Origin: Siphonodentalium dalli
Taxonomy: Eukaryota; Mollusca; Scaphopoda; Gadilida; Siphonodentaliidae
Length of the DNA stretch: 64,000 bases
Reading direction: 5' to 3'
Assembly: GCA_032622095.1 (NCBI GenBank)
Contig: CP136062.1
Span: 132,573,282-132,637,281, forward strand
Part shown: piece by piece, positions 53,521 through 64,000 of the stretch
Layout of the letters: each line of letters opens with the position of its first letter
Numbering within the stretch: the stretch's first letter is position 1
The notes under the pieces: model-generated
What the model was told of the DNA's origin: nothing
The model's input: the letters and a program-made list of their open reading frames with translations, nothing else
The model's database searches: none
Program-made: the position numbers and the translations under genes

Positions 53521-54435
53521 ATGGACCGATGCCCCGATGGATGAATGGAAAAAAATATGAGGATCCATTGCACACTCCAAATCTTTCCCTCGATAAGACA
53601 AAATTTCATATTATAGAAAATTACATTGTGTAACTGTTGACAAATTTCAACCAAATTCCTCTATGTTGTCACAAATTTTCCAACTGGGGAAGGTGTGAAA
53701 TTTTTGCCCCCTTCCCCAGGTGAAGGGTAGGTATGGCAGTTGCCAAACTCATGTAAATATTGGTTGATAAATAATTATAAAAATATTAGACATGAATTCT
53801 ATACCGGTAAATGAATATTTTATCTCAACTGGCGGTGGGATGAGACACCCCCTCCCTTTTGCCATATAAGCGAAAAAAATTGCCAATTCTTGTATTTCTT
53901 GCTATTCTATAAATAATGAAATGAAATAATGCCCACCAGCCCTATGTACTCTTTGGTGCAGGGTGGGGTTGATATTTATCACATATGCCCCCACCCCCTG
54001 CTCCCACGTTCCGGGATAAAAAATAAGCAAAGAGTATTGATCACTGGTAAAGAATCCCATGATTCCAGGTGATGCTGGCCAGCCCTCAAGTTTCTCATGA
54101 ATGCCATTTCATAGAAGAGCTCCATTGTTAATGAGTGAAGACATAATCAGGATTAGCTAGATCTCTGTTGCTCTAATTATAACAATACTAGCCCTGTGAG
54201 TCCCCGGAATAGTAAAATATCTTCATGGCAGAAATCTGGTGTATTACAAGGAGATAATTGAGTTGATACTATAAATTCCTATATAAATAAATATAGAACT
54301 ACAAGAGTCAATGGAAAATAAAGTACAGACATACGTAAAATAAAACGAAATGTATTTCATAAAAATTATAATTGTTTTATTTGGAGATGGGGTTTTCATG
54401 ATTTTTGTTGTATTTTGACCATTAATAAAACAATT
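53521..54435. other. Unassigned, with C-rich and G-rich patches
   Basis: No gene or family recognised. Confidence 0.4.
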
Positions 54436-54573
54436 TTTATATCCCAAAAATCAAGGAAATAATTAAGAAAGACTGGGTGTTGCGATATGGACTACCTATA
54501 TTCTATATAAAAATATAATAACTATAACATCTGAACAAGTCATATAGGTAGCCGAACAAAAACGTATATACAG
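54436..54573 (+). repeat. Direct repeat of about 135 bp, copy 1
   Basis: TTAAGAAAGACTGGGTGTTG, GATATGGACTACCTATATTC and AACATCTGAACAAGTCATAT are shared with 55378-55510 at over 90% by eye. Confidence 0.9.
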
Positions 54574-55377
54574 TGGTTAAAAAATACCCATAACAAATAA
54601 AATAATAACAAAGAGTACAAAAGCCTTATTATAAAAAGGCTTAAATGGAAGGACCGGGGTAGCACAAAAGTACATGAAAAATTTAAAATGTAACGCAGAC
54701 CGACCTGAAATATATTGAAAGGTCCCCACCCACAAGTTATGGAATCGGAGACAATTAATCAGTGAAATGAAGTATCCGATGTTAAAATGAGAATGTATAC
54801 TTGTTAAGGTGGATCCCAATGTAGCATTGAGACAAACAACCAACTGGTGGGTGGGGGAAACAGTGATGGTGGAAGAAACAAACGATTTTGGATCAGGCTG
54901 AGAGAAGGTGGTTGAAAGGGGAGGAGGTGGGTAAAAAAGTTTTAAGAATATATTATTTGCTTCTGCACCTCGTGAGAAAACTATAGGGAATGATTTAATT
55001 ACTTCTTAGTTAAGAGTGTTTACAAGTGCACATCAAAAAACATAGTTCTGTAGAAAAAGTATGATCATCTTGCGAACGCGTTATTGAATAAAAGACGGAG
55101 GGAGGAAAAAATTTACGAACGGGTAACAGATTGTATTTAGTTATAAACTACCAGTTGATAGTTCGATCTGGAATTATTGCACAATCAGTTGAAATAAAAA
55201 CGCGTATTCTTTTCGCCAAAGTTGTGCTTTGGCTGTCTACTCGGGAGATCTTGCCAGATCTCGCCGGCTGAGAGACTTGTATCGAGAGGTAGCGAGAAAT
55301 TTGAAATAGATTAGCAATCATAATTTTAGGTGATGTAGAAGATATAAAACCCTTGGAACTTTCAGATCCAATGGTAA
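54574..55377. other. Spacer between two direct repeats
   Basis: About 800 bp with no coding capacity and no second copy in the window. The arrangement resembles a very small LTR-flanked unit, but no primer-binding site or polypurine tract is seen. Confidence 0.4.
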
Positions 55378-55510
55378 TTTATATCCCCAACATCAAGGAA
55401 AGAATTAAGAAAGACTGGGTGTTGCGATATGGACTGTCTATATTCTATATATAAATATAATAACTATAACATCTGAACAAGTCATATAGGTAGCTGAACA
55501 AGAACATATA
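55378..55510 (+). repeat. Direct repeat of about 135 bp, copy 2
   Basis: Second copy of 54436-54573, ending AACATATATACAGTGGG. Confidence 0.9.
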
Positions 55511-55594
55511 TACAGTGGGTCCGAAAATGCCACGAGAAGAGGGCAAACAGGAATTTGCCCGAGTCTCACCCACTTCCCATTTAGAATAGCTAAG

Positions 55595-55800
55595 TTCAAG
55601 GAGATGTCAACCGCAAATGATTAAACATAATCTTCGGTACCAAACAAACAAGAGGAAATCTGTCACCTCTATGCACAAAACACATTAATTTTCTTTGTTC
55701 ATAACACTTTAGTTCATTGCAAAGACCAAATGTAATTGCGAATAATATTGACTATCAAATTGTTGTACTAATATTTAAGTGTTGTCATAATTTTAATGTA
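55595..55800 (+). repeat. Diverged direct duplication, copy 1
   Basis: AAATGATTAAACATAATCTTC, ATGCACAAAACACAT, GCAAAGACCAA and TATTGACTATCAAA occur in the same order at 56320-56520. Confidence 0.8.
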
Positions 55801-56319
55801 TATGAAACTCTTTATTTTTCAGCCTCAGACACTTAGTATTTAAATGTTCGGAGTCAGTTCAATGGGGAAAAAAGTTAGAAATATGACTAACTTGGGTTAG
55901 TAAAAAGTTTACCCCCAGGAGGATTAACTTTCGTTATTCATAATAAATTAGGCAGAAAATTATTAATAATGACTTTGGTGATGTTAGTCAGAACAACTAA
56001 GTAATGATTGATTGGGCCATTAGACTAGAATCGTGTTAGTCAAAATGAAAAGGATTGAGTCATAAGGACTAAAAAAAAAAATTATTTGGTCGGGGATAAA
56101 ATAATATAGTCCCCAACTAAATGCACTTATATGATGATTTTTAGGTCGCCGACATAGTATAGTCACGGACCAAATTGCATCATGTGAATGGGGTGCTAGA
56201 CAAGCATTCCATCATTTGCCCATCAATTTTATGGTGTTCCTGCACCAAAGAAATAAAACATGTAGAAGAAAAAATGGCAATGCTTCAACTTTCATCACAT
56301 CAGGCTCACAATGTATGCT

Positions 56320-56520
56320 CAAGGTGATGTCACACTCAAATGATTAAACGTCATCTTCTACGTGATTTGAACAATCTGTTATCAATATGCACAAAACACA
56401 ATCATCCTATTTTCTTTATTCATAATACTTTAGATCATCGCAAAGACCAAGCGTACATGCGGAAACTATTGACTATCAAACTGTCGTACTAGTATTTAAG
56501 TATTGTGCCGTCTTGCTGTT
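56320..56520 (+). repeat. Diverged direct duplication, copy 2
   Basis: Order and spacing as in 55595-55800, offset about 735 bp. Roughly 75-80% similar by eye. Confidence 0.8.
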
Positions 56521-57044
56521 AATTGTGTCGCCCCACTTGGTGGCATGTCGTTGTCTTTGTGTTTGGGGACAGCGCGATACCTGACCATATGCCTTCTCGA
56601 TGTTAATAGCTCTAGCTCATCATGACCTGTCAAATACTTAGCATGTAGCCATGTAATATATACCCTAAATGGACATTTTTGTGCGACATTGCCAGCATCA
56701 GTTTTAATTGCAAGGTTCTCTAGAAATTATTTTATATAAATTACTGTCCTAGGTCTTAGGCCAGGCAAAATGTATTATTAGCTTTATACATGTCCAATGT
56801 GTATGGTAAACTGTTGAACAGAGTGTGAATGTAATTAATTATTCTTAATACCGGTTTATTCTGAATGTATTTAAAATTTGTGAATATCATATTCATGATT
56901 AAAGAATAGGTCATGAATGGTTGACCGCATTTAGTTAAATGTGTAAACTCATTAGAATGAGACGAACTTGGTTTCCAAAGTTACTTTTAAACATGTGGCA
57001 ATTGGAAAAATATTCACAGATACCTATTTATTGGGAGGTGATTT
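56521..57044. other. Unassigned sequence
   Basis: Nothing recognised. Confidence 0.4.
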
Positions 57045-57208
57045 TTAACCCTTTCAGTGCCAAGTCCGATTTTTGTATCAACCCATATTTCCTTGATCAT
57101 TTTTAAAATTTATTGATTATAATAATGTGATACATTGATGGAAAGAGCTCTAATGATCAAGGAAATATCGGTTGATACAAAAATCGGACTTGGCACTGAA
57201 AGGGTTAA
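57045..57208 (+). mobile_element. PiggyBac-type MITE, family B, intact copy
   Basis: TTAA at 57045-57048 and 57205-57208. Near-perfect arms from CCCTTTCAGTGCCAAGTCCG and its complement. Very close to the copy at 41191. Confidence 0.9.
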
Positions 57209-57461
57209 CTGTTGAAATTCTTGGAAATATGTAAATTTTATTCTCCCTGGTGGGTATTATTGGTAAATTCTGGACTCACACAGACGCTTCTATTGTTGAT
57301 TAGTTATCGTAATATCTAATTTTGTGAACATTGTGAAATTATCAATGTGACAGAACATTTATTGCGCTATGTTTAGCTATGTGGCGTTAAAGGGACTGAA
57401 GGCCTTCGAAGTAGGTTCATGTGAAATAACATAAAAGTCTGTAAATCGATTATCATCAACG

Positions 57462-58035
57462 TGAAATGAAAGTGGCAATGACACTGTAGCTCAACTTCAG
57501 AAGGAGTTAATTCTTTGGACGAAATTCAGAAAATTTTGGTGTCTCCCATCTAGAGGTGACCCCTTATGATCAGTATGAAATTTGCTAATGATCGGATGAG
57601 GGATATGGTCTGCAGGCTGTGCCACATGATTTAGTGATGTAAAGAGTAAAATCCAAAATGGCTGCCGGCAGCCACGTATTTTGGCATAATGACACCAAAA
57701 TGACTCATATCCATCTACATGTCAATGTTAACATCCATGACAAATTTCATGATGATCAGACTAACACTCCGGCCTGTAGCCTGTGCTAATGGATTGAATT
57801 TTGAAATCCAAGATGGCCACTGGTGGCCATGTTGTTTTGCTGAATGACCCCAAAATTACTAGTTCCCCCATCTACATGTCAACAGCCATGACAAATTTCA
57901 CAATGATCCGACCAAAGGTTCGACCTGAAGCCTGTGCTAAAGGAAATTGTTGACGGATGCATACACACACACGGACGACAGATACCAACCCATGACAATA
58001 GCTCAAACTTTACAAAGTAATGTTGAGCGAAAAAC
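57462..58035 (+). mobile_element. Helentron/pearl-like element, family E, short copy
   Basis: Head TGAAAGTGGCAATGACACTG with TAGCTCAACTTCAG. Core units with GGCAGCCACGTATTTTGGC and GGTGGCCATGTTGTTTTGC. Tail GTTGACGGATGC, (AC)n, CGGACGACAG, AATAGCTCAAAC and the hairpin TTTACAAAGTAA. Confidence 0.7.
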
Positions 58036-58969
58036 AAATTGAATTTTTTCTTATTTTCATTATTAATAAACTATCCAATAATGAGATTTTGCATATCGAA
58101 ACCATTGTTATGTAAATGTTACTATTACAATTGAATTAGCAATAACAGTAAACTTAGTAATAAAATTTTACGGCGAAGATTAAAAAGATCAATGCATTAA
58201 AAATATTCAATTATTTAGGACATTACTGTAGGATGTGCAATTGTTTGGTTGTCCAAATTCTAATTTTAGTTTAAATTAACCAAATCTATTCAAACCTATT
58301 TAAATTTAGTAGTACGGCATATATACATGGAGAAAACATCCAACTGTTTATAATAACTTTAACAAACAATTTTAGCTCTAAATGGCATGCTTCTCTAATG
58401 GCATACATTTCTTGAAGCCATTCACTATGACATACACAAAATGCATTAATTTCTGCATACATTATCATTCCAATTTGTTTTCCTTCAAATTTCCACAAGA
58501 GATTACATTGTCCACTTTCCTGGACATTTGACATGAGTTATGAAGAATAGGCTAACAGATAATAAAACCCATTGAAGGAACAGTTTATAGATGCCGATAT
58601 GATAAGCCCAGATTCAGGGGTTATTATTCATGGACCCCTTGATGAAAGATAACTTTACAACAACTATATTAAATCAGTTTTTGTAATTAAACTTCTTTTC
58701 ACCCCACCTTGAGATGCATAAAACACATGGCTGACTTCTTGAATTCTTTCTTAATTACAGTTTGGGAGTGCCAGTAATGGCCATTTAATTATCAAAAACA
58801 ACAGTGCTGAAGATTGTAGCACCATGAGACACAGCACATTTGGACACCCTATAATGGATGTTTTTTGATTAATTACAACCAAAGACCACATGGTAATTCA
58901 ATAAATATACAGCACCTTTGATTTCTGTTTGTCTTAAATATATATAAGAAGTTAAGCAGAAATTGGATA
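58036..58969. other. Mostly unassigned
   Basis: Only a 25-bp family C end fragment is recognised. A minus-strand frame of 82 residues (58286-58534) has no recognisable domain. Confidence 0.4.
58206..58230. mobile_element. Family C end fragment
   Basis: ATTCAATTATTTAGG and ACATTACTGTA: the right extremity only. Confidence 0.6.
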
Positions 58970-59130
58970 CAGCTTTCAATGTTACTGATTTCTTACACAT
59001 ACAAGCTCAATTAATCTTCCTTCCTCATCAGGGGCCTGGCTTTTTATATCATTCTTAGGGAACGTTACTGCTGTGTTTTTGTTGTGTCACTTTAGCCTTT
59101 ATAAAGGTCATGACATCTTGGGTGGTGGGA
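58970..59130 (+). repeat. Direct duplication, copy 1
   Basis: CAGCTTTCAATGTTACTG, TCTTCCTTCCTCATCAGGGG and TATAAAGGTCATGACATC recur at 60300-60448. Confidence 0.9.
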
Positions 59131-59504
59131 TTTCTCCTTTTTTTTTAAACTGGGGATATATCTAAAAGATCCTTAATTGGGAGCTCAAGATATTTAATTA
59201 TAGTGTAAACATGTGCTGGGAAGTGCAAGGGCTCTTTGGTATTTTAAATTGAAATTTTTACTTTAGTTACAAATCTGGTCCAAGGGCTTAACATGACATA
59301 GCTCATATATACTCATTTGCAGTTTCCGATTGCTTCTATAATTTCAGTTTTATATCATTTTTAATCCCTCATAATTAGCCCCTAAATCCGGCCTCATATT
59401 TTTTAGTGAGGCACACATGTATTATCGGCATGTGCAGTGATGTAAAAGCTTGCACAATGATATCAATGTCAATGCAGGAACTTTATTATAATGTTAATTA
59501 GAAT
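59131..59504. other. Sequence with an inverted relative at 17.6 kb
   Basis: 59380-59440 matches 17570-17635 in reverse complement (CCGGCCTCATATTTT, CACATGTATTATCGGC). Otherwise nothing recognised. Confidence 0.5.
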
Positions 59505-60185
59505 ATAACAAGAGAGGGACTCTCATCCATTTCATACCTCTTGTTGCATCTGGCCTAGTGTGGGCATATATATAACCTATGACTGATATACTATGACAGA
59601 TGGGCCCAAAAATCAGCATTTTCATATAAACATAAGATGAATAACTATAGAACGAAAAACCTAAACAAAATGATTAAACATGCCATTGGATGTCCTCATA
59701 GTGGGGAACATCCAAACCACATTTCACTGAGATCTGAGAATTAATGTTCATGTTATGACCTGAACAAACATTGGAGTGACCAAAAAGCCAACATTTCCAA
59801 ATAAATGAAGATGAATAACCCTAGAAAGGAAAATCTGAACAAAACAATGGAACCCTCTGTTAAATGGACTCATAGTCGTGAACATCCAAACCCAATTTCA
59901 TTGAGATCTGAGCAAAATTGTTGAAGTTAGGACGTGAACAGACATCAGACGGACCAAAAAGCCACAATTCCAATAAACAAAGATGAATAACTCTAGAATG
60001 GAAAATCAGACCAAATGATGGAACCCTTTATTGTATCTCCTCATAGCAGTGAACATCAACACCAAATTTCATTGAGATCCGAGCAGTTATGACATGAACA
60101 GACATAGGACGTACATAGGCATGCACGCCCAGACACTGTGCAAAACATTATACCCCCCTTTATTTAAAAAAAAGATGGTATAATT
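59505..60185 (+). repeat. Family G composite repeat
   Basis: The head AACAAGAGAGGGACTCTC is followed by three core units with CAWATAAACAWAAGATGAATA spaced about 185 and 163 bp, each followed by a CATTTCATTGAGATC.GAGCA-type block. The tail has TATACCCCCCTTTATTT and AAGATGGTATAATTA. Confidence 0.72.
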
Positions 60186-60299
60186 ATGATATTCAATTTA
60201 TGTTGGGTTTAATATATAGTGTTGATTGTGAGATAAACATGGGTGATAAGAGCGGTTATCATGAAAAGACAAAACATACATCATATACACTGTCGTATA

Positions 60300-60448
60300 C
60301 AGCTTTCAATGTTACTGATTTCTTACACATACAAGCTCAATTAATCTTCCTTCCTCATCAGGGGCTGGTTTTTTTTATATCATTCTTCGGGAATGTTTTC
60401 ATTGTGTCACTTGAACGTTTATAAAGGTCATGACATCTTGGGTGGTAA
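60300..60448 (+). repeat. Direct duplication, copy 2
   Basis: Second copy of 58970-59130, with small indels in the T-rich part. Confidence 0.9.
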
Positions 60449-60984
60449 AGATCCTCAAAACATTGTCTGGGATATCAGGGGAAATGTGCTTAGAAGTGAA
60501 AGGGGCATGCCACATTTTAAGAAGGAGCCCCAATCTTGAATTTAAAAAAAATCTAATTTTCAAACTATCAATTTGAAGGAAAAAATCAATTATCCTTTTA
60601 ACCAATGTATGCTAGAGTACTACAACAACACCTGTTTACCGGTACAATCAAAATGAGAGATATGTTCTAATTATATTAAAAAAGTGGATTAAAAAAAATA
60701 AAACAACTTTTTTGAGGTAGGATGATAGAGTTTGATAGGTAATGTTTGCAAAAACACACTGCATTATCAAGCTTATGAATCCAACTAGTGTATGAGCTCA
60801 GTCTACCATCTGAAATTATTACTGTCTGAGGGTGGCTTCACTACCAGATAAAGGAACTTTTTTCAGTCAGGAGTATTGGCATAAATGCAAAAAAGGCAAA
60901 ATTTTGGTATTAAACCATACATTTTAAATAACTTTCAATGACCAAAAAGTCATACTAGAATGGATATAATTTTATCTTAGTCCA
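60449..60984. other. Unassigned sequence
   Basis: Nothing recognised. Confidence 0.4.
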
Positions 60985-61413
60985 ACAATACTTGACAAGA
61001 GATGGGTTGTCGTCTGGTGCATCCCCCTTGTGCCATACCGCCTAGAGTGGGCATACCTATAACCTATGACTGATATTCTCAGACAGACGGACCCAAAAAT
61101 CAGCATTTTCAGATCAACAAAGATGAATAACTGTAGAACGAAAAACCTAAACAAAACGATTGAACACACCATTGAATATCCTCATAGTGGTGAACCCCAT
61201 ACCAAATTTCATTGAGATCCGAGCAATACTGTTCCAAGTTATGACCTGAACAGTCATTGGACGGACCAAAAAGCCAACATTTCCAGATAATCAAAGATGA
61301 ATAACTCTAGATTGGTAAACCCCAAACAAAACATAATGTCCTCATAGCAGTGAACATCCAAACCAAATAACATTGAAATCTAAGCACTACTTTTCAAGTT
61401 ATGACCGGATCAG
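60985..61413 (+). repeat. Family G composite repeat, left part, split by a hAT-type element
   Basis: Head GACAAGAGATGGGTTGTC; two core units (CCAGATAATCAAAGATGAAT and relatives); ends in the octamer CGGATCAG that precedes the inserted element. Confidence 0.75.
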
Positions 61414-62316
61414 TAGGGCCCTGCGAATCAGGCATTTTCATTTCGAATCAAATCTTGAATGGAATCAGCCAAATGATTCCGAATTACATCAAATCTTGAG
61501 TCGAATCATTGCATCAGTGGAATCAGGAGTGAAGATGTAAATATCACTTGACTGAGTGGCCGTACCGGTATCAATTTGCTCACTTATTAAAAAGGATAAG
61601 AAGATCATAAGTGATGCCGGTACTTAACACTTCAATGACTGAAGCTTCCAGAAATTTTGCGAAAACCCTGTGCCAATGCATTCACTTATATATGTGAGTC
61701 TCCCATAGGGACCCTCGATAAATAAGAGAATACATTGGCCTAACAATATTTACCTTGACCTTATAAGCCAGTGCATTCTCTTATATATGCAAGGCTCCCT
61801 ATGGGAGACTCGCATATACAAGAGAATGCACAGGATTAGGATCTTTAATGCTGCACCAGCGCAGCTCCCGTCATGAATGGGTTATGTAAATATCATCCAT
61901 AAATAGATCAAATTCGCAAGTAACCAATTAAAGTGCTCATTCATTGTGACCATCTCTGCAATAAAATAATGAAACAGTATCTTAAGCAATAATGAAGTCA
62001 GTAAGCAATCGCATTCATGCATCTGAAGTTCGACATATATGAAATTTTCCTAGTTCAGTTACGTCAGTTGTACAATGCTTCAGTGGGCTATGGTAGTATA
62101 GCTCAGTCTACAACAGTGTTTGTATGTGTGGTCTTTCGTGTGGATCATAATCCATCTTCACGAAAAAGCAATATTGTCCATTGAAGTAATGATAATGCAA
62201 CTGGTGCCAATGATTCAATTCGATACAATTCAAATCAGGACAACCGATTTCGATTCAAATTGCATCAGATGAAAGATTCAGAATCGCATCGTCTCATATT
62301 GATTCGCATGGCCCTA
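61414..62316. mobile_element. hAT-type non-autonomous element, 903 bp
   Basis: Terminal inverted repeat TAGGGCCCTGCGAATCA / TGATTCGCATGGCCCTA. Flanking octamers CGGATCAG (61406-61413) and CTGAACAG (62317-62324) match 6 of 8, and the uninterrupted family G unit reads CTGAACAG. Subterminal regions are rich in GAATC/GATTC motifs. There is no transposase; it contains a nested family A MITE. Confidence 0.82.
61624..61885 (+). mobile_element. PiggyBac-type MITE, family A, nested in the hAT-type element
   Basis: Left TTAA at 61624-61627, right TTAT at 61882-61885 (decayed). Termini CACTTCAATGACTGAAGC and GCTCCCGTCATGAATGGG. Both hairpins present. Confidence 0.85.
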
Positions 62317-62600
62317 CTGAACAGACATCAGACGGATCAAAAAGCCAACATTTCCAGATAAACAAAGATGAATAACTCTAGAACGGAAAACCCGAACAAA
62401 ACGATTGAACACTCCATTGAATGTCCTCATACATTACATTGAGATCCGAGCACTACTGTTCAAGTTATGACATGAACAGACATCGGATGCCCAAGCACGC
62501 ATGCACACCCAGACACACGCTAGGCATGCCAGGCAGGTGCAAAACAGTATACCTGCTTTTTTCAGAAAAGGCAGGAAAAGGGGGTATAATTATCTTATAT
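62317..62600 (+). repeat. Family G composite repeat, right part
   Basis: It resumes CTGAACAGACATCAG, has one more core unit, then GCACACCCAGACACACGC and the terminal hairpin GTATACCTGC...AAAAGGGGGTATAATTA. Confidence 0.75.
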
Positions 62601-63674
62601 ATGAGGTACATGTATTTCCTGCTATTCTATGAATGGGCATCCCTCTGCCCTCCCCCACCCTGGAAAAGTGAGTCAGTTAACTCTACCTTTAGCCAATCAA
62701 TAAGAATATTATAACCAAGTAACATGTTAAAGACGTGGTGCAAAGGTTGCCACAGTGCAATAAAACTTCAGGCTCAGGTCCACTATCATTCCAATCATGA
62801 CAACTTCAAGACATGACATCGTTGAATATCTTGAAACTAAGGGGAATTAGGTAAATGAAGGATATTTCTTTCCGGACGCTGTGGCAGGTGTAACCCATTT
62901 GTTTTTCAGTGCTTCCATCACACCTGAGCCCTTAACATTATAACAGGACTTTTAAGAAGTCATCATCAGATATTTTTAGGCTTGTATCAAGGAAAGACAA
63001 GTGCAGTTAGGCCAAAAAAAAAAGTTTTGGTTCTCAGGCCCCGCCGCATTGAATAAAAAGGGCCGCATTAGGCCTTTTTATTGCAATGCCTGATGTTATG
63101 ACAAAAAAACTTACGAAAAAATAAATTTGAAAAAAAAAGAATTTATTTTTTATTTTTTATTTTATCAACATGTCCATAGTGGATATGTGTCGAATATTAG
63201 TGTGCATTGCATGAGCTCTAACATGTAATGTATTAAAAAGTGACTTGCAGGCTTACATCATGAAGTAGATGACTACAATTAAGAAAATGATTAGCTGATC
63301 CTCATGCTCTTCTTACAATTAGTCATTGTGAACAACTTACACTAATTGTAACTTTATACAATTGAAAGGCACAGGACTAAATTCAGGATCACATATTAGA
63401 ATGGGGAGGTATCAGTTTTTAGACAACAATAACAGAAGTTAATGTCAGGGGCATTATATATTGTTAGGTAATCCCAGTCATACACTGGTAGTACAATGTC
63501 ATTTTTATATAAGACTAAATGAGTTTATATGCATAACAGTTCCCTCTACCTTTCTGGTTATTACTAGACAGAGGAAGGTATCTTTGTCCATGCTTACTAT
63601 GCGCAGAAAACAAATTTTAAAAAAACCCTCCCTCCCTCATTGATTTGAAGAAAAAAAATTGCCCGAAAACCAAA
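62601..63674. other. Unassigned, with one direct repeat
   Basis: 62687-62763 (CCAATCAATAAGAATAT, GTGGTGCAAAGGTTGC, CAGTGCAAT) recurs at 63941-64000, where the window ends. No gene supported. Confidence 0.5.
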
Positions 63675-63722
63675 ACATAATTCTGCTGTGGTTAAGGAGT
63701 CGATTATTTAGGTCATTACTTA
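63675..63722. mobile_element. Family C MITE, right-end fragment
   Basis: CATAATTCTGCTGTGGTTAAG, CGATTATTTAGG and TCATTACTTA. Confidence 0.7.
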
Positions 63723-63940
63723 TATATACACACCAAAGAATGTTAATTCGTTATTGAGAAATCAACAAAATAATTATTTCTTTCCCTCTAAAACATCGAA
63801 ACTAGATGAAATAAATTGAATTCAATATCAAACAAAATAGTGTCTATCTGCGGCACTTCTTGTTACAAACTTGTTATTTTACACGCTAGAATCTTAAGAA
63901 GTAAAACAGCTTTCATTAAGATTGATCTTGAATACATCTT

Positions 63941-64000
63941 TGGACCAATCAATAGGAATATCTTAACCCAGACATGGTGCAAAGGTTGCTGCAGTGCAAT
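63941..64000 (+). repeat. Direct repeat, second copy, cut by the window end
   Basis: Matches 62687-62763 with a few substitutions and a short deletion; continues beyond the window. Confidence 0.75.

Noticed and set aside
53170-53601. Longest open frame in the window (143 residues, minus strand)
   Set aside because: It is antisense to the family G tandem core and repeats itself with the unit; hydrophobic low-complexity peptide, no domain.
54436-55510. Complete LTR retrotransposon
   Set aside because: There is no gag/pol coding, primer-binding site or polypurine tract between the direct repeats.

Overview
This window looks like intergenic DNA from an animal genome, most likely a marine invertebrate. 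The reasons are a high A+T content, no operon-like gene packing, and a very dense and diverse load of short non-autonomous DNA transposons, Helitron-type elements and microsatellites. There is also a decayed non-LTR retrotransposon tail of a type common in invertebrates, and a 100-base run of N typical of a scaffold gap. The phylum cannot be fixed from sequence alone.

No functional protein-coding gene, rRNA, tRNA or CRISPR array could be supported. The only recognisable protein is the C-terminal tail of a LINE-like reverse transcriptase ORF at 12234-12527, interrupted by an in-frame stop. All longer open frames fall in repeats, in homopolymers, or in sequence with no recognisable domain.

Most of what can be annotated belongs to a few repeat groups. 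(1) PiggyBac-type MITEs with TTAA flanks and CCCTTTC-like ends: family A (13 copies, two hairpins per element), family B (3 copies plus a partial; one holds a 6 x 95-bp array) and family I (8 copies or fragments). (2) Family C, a Tc1/mariner-type near-perfect palindrome of about 215 bp with TA flanks (14 copies or fragments). (3) Family D, about 430 bp with a hairpin at each end. (4) hAT-type elements with 8-bp target duplications (family H, a 107-bp mini-element, and a 903-bp element). (5) Helitrons on the minus strand in a head-to-tail array at 13989-17409, plus a nearly identical relative at 45312-46580. (6) Helentron/pearl-like elements (family E) and related composite repeats (family G) with tandem cores of about 140-185 bp.

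Layout: 0-13.7 kb mixes families A, C, D, E and H and contains the assembly gap and the LINE remnant. 14-17.4 kb is the Helitron array. 18-36 kb holds scattered MITEs, the 95-bp array, a 419-bp duplication and some low-copy islands. 36-47 kb holds a decayed tandem array split by hAT and mariner insertions, a 79-nt poly-G tract, several foldbacks, a family D element split by a Helentron-like insertion, and the second Helitron. 47-64 kb holds hAT elements with nested insertions, several direct duplications, and a three-level nest (G, then hAT, then piggyBac MITE) at 61-62.6 kb.

The most informative observations are natural filled/empty site pairs that show TTAA and TA target duplication, exact CTAG|TC Helitron junctions, and compensatory changes in the family A hairpins. 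Low-copy islands (about 1.7-2.4, 5.5-6.5, 26.7-27.1, 28.8-29.2, 35.2-36.3 and 39.2-39.8 kb) are the only plausible places for regulatory or conserved non-coding sequence, and this cannot be shown from one genome.
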